The notes under the pieces are model-generated. The model ran no database searches, had not been told where the DNA came from, and saw only the letters and a program-made list of their open reading frames with translations. A DNA stretch of 10,507 nucleotides, from NCBI GenBank assembly GCA_964546445.1, contig CAZJJY010000020.1, forward strand, positions 1 through 10,507, given 5' to 3'. This stretch comes from CAZJJY01 sp964546445. GTDB taxonomy: Bacteria > Patescibacteriota > Microgenomatia > PFEM01 > JAPLYW01. The position numbers were made by a program, and so were the translations under genes. Shown here in pieces: positions 5,777-10,507 of this stretch. The first letter of the stretch is position 1; every line of letters begins with the position of its first letter.

Positions 5777-6663
5777 GTAGTTCTATCTCCATTTTAACTC
5801 AAGATATTGACGAAAAGATCTCTTTATTAGAAGAAGAGATTAAAAAAACTCCTTATCATAAAGGAACAGAGCATCACATTGGGAGATTAAAAGCGAGGAT
5901 CGCCAAACTTAAAAATAAGGAAAAACAAATTAAGAAGAAAAGTGGTGGTTTTGGTTTTATCCCCAAGAAAGAAGGAGACGCGACAGTTGTTTTTATTGGA
6001 CCACCTTCAGTCGGTAAGTCAACTTTACTTAAAAAGTTAACCAATGCTAAAGTCCGTATCGAATCTTGGCCTTTTACCACCTTAAGTGTTGTTCCAGGAA
6101 TACTTAAATATAAGGGAGCATTAATTCAGATTTTCGATCTTCCAGGGATTATCAAAGGCGCAGCTGAGGGTTTAGGGAGAGGAAGAGAAGTTCTTTCTGC
6201 GGCAAAAGTTTCTGATTTATTGGTTTTGGTTATTGACGTTAAAAATTTAAATAAGGTTAAAGAGCTACTAAAAGAGATAGAGCAGGTTGGTCTTGATAAA
6301 CTCCCGAGGCTCTTAGTTGTTAATAAAGTCGATTTATTAAAAGACTCTTCATTAAAAGAAGATAAGGATAAATTATTTATAAGTGGGCTAAAAGAAACAG
6401 GATTAGATAAATTAAAAGAAGGTATCTGGCAAGAATTAAAGTTAATGCGTATTTATCTAAAACCTAAAGGTAAAAAACCAGATTTAGAAAAACCTCTTAT
6501 TCTTAAAGAAGGGAGAACGGTTAAAGATGTTTTTGAAAAAACTTTTCCTCAAGGTAAAGAAATGAAGAATATTATTTTATGGGGACCTTCAGCCCGCTTT
6601 CCAGCTCAGCAAGTTGGTTTAAGCCACTCCTTGAAGGATAAAGATATTTTGAGTTTTAATTAA
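5773..6663 (+). CDS. DRG-family (Obg-like) GTPase with TGS domain, lacking the S5D2L insertion
   Basis: A 296-residue GTPase that resembles the archaeal/eukaryotic DRG (developmentally regulated GTP-binding) group rather than bacterial Obg. Residues 21-50 carry the DRG helical signature (EEIKKTPYHKGTEHHIGRLK), followed by a basic stretch and SGGFGF. The G domain shows G1 GPPSVGKST at 76-84, G2 FTTL at 101-104, G3 DLPG at 122-125 with GRGREVL, G4 NKVD at 184-187 and a G5-like SGL at 204-206. The C-terminal TGS domain spans about 226-296 (RIYLKPKGKKPD, then ILWGPSARFPAQQVGLSHSL). DRG proteins are usually about 365 residues. The missing stretch of about 70 lies between the segment after G3 and G4, exactly where the S5D2L insertion sits, leaving a minimal G domain. 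DRGs associate with translating ribosomes, so a translation role is inferred. Overlap with murJ by ATGA implies translational coupling. Obg is excluded because its glycine-rich N-terminal domain is absent. Confidence 0.9.
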   Translation: MSSSISILTQDIDEKISLLEEEIKKTPYHKGTEHHIGRLKARIAKLKNKEKQIKKKSGGFGFIPKKEGDATVVFIGPPSVGKSTLLKKLTNAKVRIESWPFTTLSVVPGILKYKGALIQIFDLPGIIKGAAEGLGRGREVLSAAKVSDLLVLVIDVKNLNKVKELLKEIEQVGLDKLPRLLVVNKVDLLKDSSLKEDKDKLFISGLKETGLDKLKEGIWQELKLMRIYLKPKGKKPDLEKPLILKEGRTVKDVFEKTFPQGKEMKNIILWGPSARFPAQQVGLSHSLKDKDILSFN

Positions 6664-6675
6664 TATAATAAGTCC

Positions 6676-6704
6676 TTGACAACATTTAGCAGTTATGATA
6701 TAAA
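6676..6704 (+). promoter_or_regulatory. Sigma70-type promoter of the hrcA-grpE-dnaK operon
   Basis: A perfect TTGACA -35 box (6676-6681), a 17-bp spacer and a TATAAA -10 box (6699-6704, five of six) lie just after the stop of the GTPase gene. Transcription would begin near 6711, giving a leader of about 35 nt before the hrcA ATG. The -10 box and half of the spacer lie inside the CIRCE operator, so bound HrcA should block polymerase. This is the best promoter in the window by consensus. Confidence 0.8.
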
Positions 6705-6712
6705 AGTGCTAA
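6686..6712 (+). promoter_or_regulatory. CIRCE operator (HrcA binding site)
   Basis: TTAGCAGTT (6686-6694), a 9-bp spacer and AAGTGCTAA (6704-6712) form the classical CIRCE architecture of 9-N9-9. Against the consensus arms TTAGCACTC and GAGTGCTAA, the left arm matches seven of nine and the right arm eight of nine; the two arms are complementary at eight of nine positions. The site covers the -10 box and sits 33 bp before hrcA itself, so autorepression of the heat-shock operon by HrcA is strongly suggested. Confidence 0.88.
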
Positions 6713-6737
6713 TTGGCCTTTTTATTAAGGCTAAATT
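6711..6737 (+). other. Hairpin in the hrcA leader
   Basis: GCCTT (6716-6720) pairs with AAGGC (6727-6731) across TTTATT, and flanking AATT sequences (6711-6714 and 6734-6737) extend the stem imperfectly. It would lie at the very 5' end of the heat-shock mRNA. No long T-run follows, so a terminator is not supported. It might affect message stability or initiation, since no Shine-Dalgarno is visible before hrcA. Confidence 0.4.
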
Positions 6738-6745
6738 AATCGAAA

Positions 6746-7477
6746 ATGGCAGAATTAACCGAACGACAAATCAAAATTTTAAAGGCTGTTATTGAAGAAT
6801 ATATTGAAAGTGGTGAGCCAGTGGGTTCAGCAGTTTTAGAAAAAAAATATGAGCTGGGTATTTCTCCGGCGACTATTCGTAATGAAATGGCCAAATTAAT
6901 CAAAAATGGTTATTTTAAACAGCCTCATACTTCAGCCGGTAGAATTCCGACCAAAGATGCTTTTCGTTTTTATATTAATCAATTAATGGAAGAGAAAAAA
7001 CTTTCTGTTGTTGATGAAGTAGCCGCTCGAGAGAAGATTTGGGATTCTCGTTTTGATTTTGATCATCTCATGAAAGAAGCAGTTAAGGCTTTGGCTAAGC
7101 AGACGAAAAGTTTGGCTTTAGCGACAGTTAAAGATGGTGAAATTTATCATGCTGGTTATGCCAATATTTTGAATATGCCAGAGTTTTTTGATATTGATGT
7201 AACCAAAACAATTCTTTCAATGTTGGATGAGGCTAATCAAATCAATCGTTTATTTGAAAAATCTTTTGATGAAGGTTCAGTCCACTTTCTTTTTGGTGAT
7301 GAATTCGGTTATGATTACTTAGAGCCTTGTGGAATGGTTTTTGTTGATTTTCAAATCGGTGATAAAAATTCTGGTTCAGTAGGAGTTATTGGTTCTAACA
7401 GATTGAATTATTCTTCAGTAGTTCCGACTGTTCGTTATTTTGCTAAGTTGATTGAGGAATTATCAGGTAATTTATAA
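6746..7477 (+). CDS. hrcA: Heat-inducible transcriptional repressor HrcA, compact form
   Basis: HrcA binds CIRCE and represses chaperone operons; it depends on chaperones for activity and is inactivated during heat stress. The N-terminal winged helix spans about 1-77, with TERQIKILKAVIEEYI and the family hallmark stretch from SPATIRNEM (40-48) through QPHTSAGRIPT (59-69). The remaining 95-243 correspond to the GAF-like dimerisation domain and end in GSNRLNYSSVVPTVRYFAKL, matching the usual GPxRMxY region. At 243 residues it is about 100 shorter than typical HrcA (about 340), the loss falling in the inserted middle domain and connecting regions. A CIRCE site overlaps its own promoter, so it is expected to control itself and the downstream grpE and dnaK. 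The gene ends 2 bp before grpE. Confidence 0.94.
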   Translation: MAELTERQIKILKAVIEEYIESGEPVGSAVLEKKYELGISPATIRNEMAKLIKNGYFKQPHTSAGRIPTKDAFRFYINQLMEEKKLSVVDEVAAREKIWDSRFDFDHLMKEAVKALAKQTKSLALATVKDGEIYHAGYANILNMPEFFDIDVTKTILSMLDEANQINRLFEKSFDEGSVHFLFGDEFGYDYLEPCGMVFVDFQIGDKNSGSVGVIGSNRLNYSSVVPTVRYFAKLIEELSGNL

Positions 7478-7479
7478 AA

Positions 7480-7914
7480 ATGGTCAAGAAAAGTTTGAAG
7501 AAACCGATTTTGGAAGAAAAAGTTATTGATTTAGAAAATAAATGGAAAAGAGCTTTAGCTGATTATGCTAACTTAGAGAAAAGAATTGCTAAGGAAAAAG
7601 AAGATTTTGTTAATTTCTCTAAGAGTTGTTTGGTTGTCAAGATGATTGGGGTTTTAGATGACCTAGAGCGTTGTCAAAAACATTTAAAAGATGAAGGTTT
7701 AAATTTAACAGTTAGTAGGTTAAAAGAAGTTTTGAAATCTGAAGAAGTTGAAGAAATAGAAGCTTTGGGAAAGAATTTTGATCCGAAACTAATGGAAGCA
7801 GTCGAAGTTATCGCAGGACAGAAAAATAAAATATTAGAAGTTATTTTAAAAGGTTATTTATTAAATAAAAAAGTTATTAGACCTGCCAAGGTAAAAGTTG
7901 GTCAGGGTAAATAA
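7480..7914 (+). CDS. grpE: Nucleotide exchange factor GrpE, compact form
   Basis: GrpE is the dimeric nucleotide exchange factor that releases ADP from DnaK. The 144-residue product has a predicted coiled coil at about 12-50 with the family segment ADYANLEKRIAKEK (27-40). A helical bundle segment follows with VLDDLERC (58-65). The C-terminal beta-wing domain has NFDPKLMEAV at 99-108 and KGYLLNKKVIRPAKVKV at 124-140, which are the hallmark regions. It is shorter than typical GrpE (about 190), having lost most of the N-terminal disordered region. It starts 2 bp after the hrcA stop and lies 15 bp before dnaK, the standard hrcA-grpE-dnaK order. Translation probably depends on coupling because no Shine-Dalgarno is evident. 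Confidence 0.93.
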   Translation: MVKKSLKKPILEEKVIDLENKWKRALADYANLEKRIAKEKEDFVNFSKSCLVVKMIGVLDDLERCQKHLKDEGLNLTVSRLKEVLKSEEVEEIEALGKNFDPKLMEAVEVIAGQKNKILEVILKGYLLNKKVIRPAKVKVGQGK

Positions 7915-7929
7915 GAAAGGAAAAAAATT

Positions 7930-9855
7930 ATGTCAAAAATTATTGGAATCGATCTAGGAACAACTAATTCCGCCGTGGCCGTTATGGAGGCTGGAAAAGC
8001 CAAAGTTATCCCTTCAGCCGAAGGGAAAAATACTATTCCCTCAGCCGTAGAACCAGTTAAAAATTTAGTCGGTGAAGTGGCTAAAAGACAAATGGTTCTT
8101 AATCCAGAAAATACTGTTTATTCAGCTAAAAGATTAATGGGTCATCGTTTTTCTGACGAAGAAGTTAAAAAGAGTCAAAAAATGGTTGCCTATAAAATTA
8201 AAGAAGGTAAAGAAGGAATGGCCGTTATAGAAATTGGTGGTAAGGATTATACCCCTCAGGAAATTTCAGCCAAAATTCTGGCTAAGTGTAAGACTGATGC
8301 CGAAGCCTTTTTAGGAGAAAAGGTCGAAAGTGCGGTCATTACTGTTCCTGCTTACTTTGATGATGCTCAGCGTCAAGCGACTAAACAAGCTGGTGAAATC
8401 GCCGGTTTGAAAGTAGAGCGAATTATTAATGAACCAACGGCCGCTGCTTTGGCTTATGGTTTAGAAAAGAAAAGTGGAGAAACCATTGCCGTTTATGATT
8501 TAGGTGGGGGTACTTTTGATATTTCCATTCTAGAGATTGGTGGTGGAGTTTTTGAAGTTAAAGCAACCAATGGGGATACCCATCTTGGTGGTGATGACTT
8601 TGACGAAAAAATTGTTGATTGGATCGCCGAAGAGTTTAAAAAAGAAAATGGAGTTGATTTAAGAGAAGATAAACAGGCTTTGCAGCGTGTTCGTGATGCG
8701 GCTGAAAAAGCAAAAATTGAGCTTTCTTCTACTCAGGAGACAGATATTAATCAGCCCTATATTACTCAAGGAAAAGGTGGACAACCGCTTCATCTGTCTT
8801 TGAAGCTCAGCAGAGCAAAGTTAGAGCAATTAGTTTCTGATCTCGTTGAGAGTACTCTTAAACCGGTTGAGGACTGTCTTAAGGATGCCAAGATAAAGAC
8901 TTCTGAGGTCAAAGAAATTATCATGGTTGGAGGCATGACTAGAATGCCATTAGTCAACAAGACGGTTAAAGATTTCTTTGGAAAAGCCCCTAACCGTTCT
9001 GTTAATCCAGACGAAGTAGTTGCTATTGGGGCAGCCATCCAAGGAGGCGTTTTAGGGGGAGAAGTTAAAGACGTTCTTCTTCTAGATGTCACTCCTCTAA
9101 CATTAGGGATTGAGACACTAGGAAGTGTCAGAACTTCTTTAATCGAAAGGAATACGACTGTCCCAGCCTCTAAATCTCAAATTTTCTCTACGGCGGCTGC
9201 TAATCAGACTCAAGTAGAGATTAATGTTTTACAAGGTGAGCGACCAATGGCCGCTGACAATAAATCTTTAGGACGATTTGTTTTGGACGGTATTCCACCG
9301 GCTCCAAGGGGGGTTCCTCAAATTGAGGTTGTTTTTGATATTGATGCCAACGGTATTTTAACCGTCAAAGCTCAAGACAAGGCCACCAATAAAGAACAAA
9401 AAATCACCATCAAAGGAGCAGTTGGTCTTTCTGATGAGGAAGTTAAAACGGCCCAACAAGAGGCTGAAAAACATGCCGAAGAAGACAAAAAGAAAAAGGA
9501 AGCAGTTGAGGCCAGAAATCAGGCTGATAACTTAGTCTTCACGGCTGAAAAAACCTTGAAAGATGCTGGTGATAAGGTTAAAAAAGAAGATAAAGAAAAA
9601 GTTGAAGAAGAAGTTAAAAAGCTAAAAGAAGTTTTAGCGAAAGAAGATTCTTCAAAAGAAGAATTAGAAAAAGCTTCTAAAGAGCTTTCTGATAATCTCC
9701 AAAAGATTGGAGAGGCCATGTATCAGCAACAGCAACAACAACAGGCTCCAGATAAGGAAGGGAAACCAAAAGAAGAGCCTTCTAAAAAGAAAGAAGGGAA
9801 AGATGATAAAGCTAAGGGTAAAGAGAAAGCGGAAGAAGGAGAAGTTGTCGAATAA
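7930..9855 (+). CDS. dnaK: Chaperone DnaK (Hsp70)
   Basis: DnaK is the ATP-dependent Hsp70 chaperone that binds hydrophobic peptides with J-protein and GrpE partners. All Hsp70 signatures are present: GIDLGTTNS at 6-14, the VPAYFDDAQRQAT segment at 139-151, NEPTAAALAYG at 167-177, DLGGGTFD at 190-197, HLGGDDFD at 218-225 and GGMTRMP at 334-340. The interdomain linker VLLLDVTPL is at 382-390. The ATPase domain contains the insertion around residues 75-105 that is present in most Gram-negative DnaKs but absent from Firmicutes and actinobacterial ones. The lid ends with a run of seven Gln (599-605) and a Lys/Glu-rich disordered tail finishing EEGEVVE. The Shine-Dalgarno GAAAGGA (7915-7921) lies 8 nt before the ATG, the strongest ribosome binding site on this strand. 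Length (641) is normal. Confidence 0.98.
   Translation: MSKIIGIDLGTTNSAVAVMEAGKAKVIPSAEGKNTIPSAVEPVKNLVGEVAKRQMVLNPENTVYSAKRLMGHRFSDEEVKKSQKMVAYKIKEGKEGMAVIEIGGKDYTPQEISAKILAKCKTDAEAFLGEKVESAVITVPAYFDDAQRQATKQAGEIAGLKVERIINEPTAAALAYGLEKKSGETIAVYDLGGGTFDISILEIGGGVFEVKATNGDTHLGGDDFDEKIVDWIAEEFKKENGVDLREDKQALQRVRDAAEKAKIELSSTQETDINQPYITQGKGGQPLHLSLKLSRAKLEQLVSDLVESTLKPVEDCLKDAKIKTSEVKEIIMVGGMTRMPLVNKTVKDFFGKAPNRSVNPDEVVAIGAAIQGGVLGGEVKDVLLLDVTPLTLGIETLGSVRTSLIERNTTVPASKSQIFSTAAANQTQVEINVLQGERPMAADNKSLGRFVLDGIPPAPRGVPQIEVVFDIDANGILTVKAQDKATNKEQKITIKGAVGLSDEEVKTAQQEAEKHAEEDKKKKEAVEARNQADNLVFTAEKTLKDAGDKVKKEDKEKVEEEVKKLKEVLAKEDSSKEELEKASKELSDNLQKIGEAMYQQQQQQQAPDKEGKPKEEPSKKKEGKDDKAKGKEKAEEGEVVE
9721..9744 (+). 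repeat. CAR trinucleotide run encoding seven Gln in DnaK
   Basis: After TAT, seven consecutive CAG/CAA codons encode Q599-Q605 of DnaK at the lid-tail junction. Both codons are used in mixed order, which suggests selection on the protein rather than only recent slippage. Gln-rich C-terminal linkers occur in other DnaKs. Confidence 0.6.
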
Positions 9856-9877
9856 GTTAAAAAATTAAAATTAAAAT

Positions 9878-9907
9878 TTTAGGGTCGCGTAAGCGGCCTT
9901 AAGTTTT
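9878..9907 (+). terminator. Hairpin with short T-run between dnaK and the J-protein gene
   Basis: TTTAGGGTCGC (9878-9888) pairs with GCGGCCTTAAG (9893-9903) over all 11 positions, including three G-U pairs, around a GTAA loop (a GNRA tetraloop). TTTTGTT follows directly. The form fits an intrinsic terminator or a partial attenuator that lowers expression of the J-protein relative to dnaK; it could also be a stabilising 3' end for the dnaK mRNA. Confidence 0.65.
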
Positions 9908-9915
9908 GTTAAAAT
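9907..9915 (+). promoter_or_regulatory. Extended -10-like element directly before the J-protein gene
   Basis: TGT-TAAAAT matches the extended -10 form (TGn plus a hexamer, five of six to TATAAT). It ends 5 nt before the ATG at 9921, the spacing expected for leaderless transcription. No convincing -35 box exists because the hairpin occupies that position, and no Shine-Dalgarno is seen. The element sits in AT-rich sequence, so a chance match is possible. Confidence 0.4.
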
Positions 9916-9920
9916 AAATC

Positions 9921-10507
9921 ATGTCAACCAAAAGAGATTATTATGATGTTTTAGAAGTTTCTAAAGATTCTTCGGCTCCAGATATCAAAAAAGCTTATCG
10001 TAAGTTAGCTTTAAAATGGCATCCAGATCGTAATAAGACTGAAGAAGCAGCTGAAAAGTTTAAAGAAATTAACGAGGCCTACGAAATTTTATCTAATCCT
10101 CAGAAGAAACAAACTTATGATCAATATGGCCATTCTCCCTTTGGTCCAGGGGTTGGTGGCGATGCTGGTGGGCCTTTCGGTGGTTCAAGAACTTATAAAC
10201 AAGGACCCTTTACTTATTCTTATGCTAGTTCCGGCGGTCAAGAGGGTTCTGATTTTGGAGGTTTTTCTGATCCTTTTGAAATCTTTGAACAATTTTTTGG
10301 TGGAGGATCTCCTTTTAGACAAGGCCCACAAATGTCTCGCTATGGTTTAACTCTATCTTTCATGGATGCGGCTAGAGGCTGCGAAAAAGAATTTGTTATT
10401 AAAGGTAAAAAAAGAAAAATTAGAATTCCAGCTGGAGTTGATGATGGTTCAAGAATTAAATTTCCAGATTTTTATATTACCATTGATGTTAAATCTGATA
10501 AAGTTTT
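9921..10507 (+). CDS. dnaJ: DnaJ-like J-protein without zinc finger (C-terminus outside window)
   Basis: J-proteins deliver substrates to DnaK and stimulate its ATPase. The window holds the first 195 codons. The J domain covers about 5-67, with the catalytic HPD at 34-36 in LALKWHPDRN and the KFKEINEAYEILSNP segment of helix III. A long Gly/Phe/Ser-rich linker follows at about 70-137, including FGGFSDPFEIFEQFFGGG. The substrate domain begins YGLTLSFMDAARGCEKEF at 141-158 and passes directly to KKRKIRIPAGVDDGSRIKF with no CxxCxGxG repeats, so it is a class B, CbpA-type protein. The usual Gly-rich loop between the IPAGV region and the following beta strand is also shortened, so that KF joins PDFYITIDV directly. 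It lies 65 bp after dnaK beyond a hairpin and may have its own promoter. Start ATG chosen because it opens the standard J-domain N-terminus. Confidence 0.92.
   Translation, partial: MSTKRDYYDVLEVSKDSSAPDIKKAYRKLALKWHPDRNKTEEAAEKFKEINEAYEILSNPQKKQTYDQYGHSPFGPGVGGDAGGPFGGSRTYKQGPFTYSYASSGGQEGSDFGGFSDPFEIFEQFFGGGSPFRQGPQMSRYGLTLSFMDAARGCEKEFVIKGKKRKIRIPAGVDDGSRIKFPDFYITIDVKSDKV

Noticed and set aside
5773..6663. Assignment of the GTPase as bacterial Obg/CgtA
   Set aside because: The glycine-rich Obg N-terminal domain is absent. The TPYHKGTEHHIGRLK signature, the SGG segment and the C-terminal TGS domain instead fit DRG.
6711..6737. Intrinsic terminator after the GTPase gene
   Set aside because: The stem is only 5 bp of strong pairing, no T-run follows, and it lies downstream of the heat-shock promoter start, so it is more likely a leader structure.
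8790..9092. Antisense open frame inside dnaK
   Set aside because: dnaK is unambiguous here, with conserved ATPase motifs on the plus strand; long antisense frames are common opposite such genes.
10117..10350. Alternative-frame open stretch inside the J-protein gene
   Set aside because: It lies within the Gly/Phe-rich linker of the J-protein, whose frame is confirmed by motifs on both sides. The Val/Leu-rich product is a frame shadow of the GGT/GTT-rich codons.

Overview
The window is AT-rich DNA with tightly packed genes, and it looks like a member of the Candidate Phyla Radiation (Patescibacteria), most likely the Microgenomates branch. The grounds are pattern recognition from sequence alone: reduced versions of standard proteins (HrcA 243 aa, GrpE 144 aa, a J-protein without zinc finger), pilN/pilO without an outer-membrane secretin context, a DRG-type GTPase next to murJ, and cell-surface proteins whose membrane anchor is followed by a short basic juxtamembrane motif. 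TGA acts as a normal stop (murJ ends in TGA), so the UGA-recoding CPR lineages are unlikely.

The left part (1-3968) is transcribed leftwards. rpsT (ribosomal protein bS20) is followed, after a well-formed promoter, by a five-gene unit: pilN, pilO, a small acidic single-pass membrane protein in the place usually held by pilP, a large surface protein with fibronectin-III-like, carboxypeptidase-regulatory-like and bacterial Ig-like domains anchored at both ends, and a Cys-rich single-pass surface protein cut by the window edge. The last two overlap by 17 bp. The set reads as a type IV pilus inner-membrane platform combined with surface proteins.

A 98-bp divergent intergenic region (3969-4066) holds a perfect 19-bp palindrome, a leader hairpin and candidate promoters that lie very close to both start codons.

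The right part (4067-10507) is transcribed rightwards. murJ (lipid II flippase family) overlaps by ATGA with a DRG-family GTPase that has a TGS domain but lacks the usual S5D2L insertion. Then comes a heat-shock operon, hrcA-grpE-dnaK-dnaJ. It has a textbook -35/-10 promoter overlapped by a CIRCE operator, which suggests HrcA autoregulation. A GNRA-loop hairpin with a short T-run separates dnaK from the J-protein gene, which has its own extended -10-like element five bases before its ATG and runs off the right edge.

No tRNA, rRNA, CRISPR array, insertion sequence or phage gene was seen. The most unusual items are the shortened DRG GTPase coupled to murJ, the pilus/surface-protein operon with its uncharacterised small acidic protein and shared anchor motif, the loop-deleted zinc-less J-protein, and the missing functional residues in MurJ.
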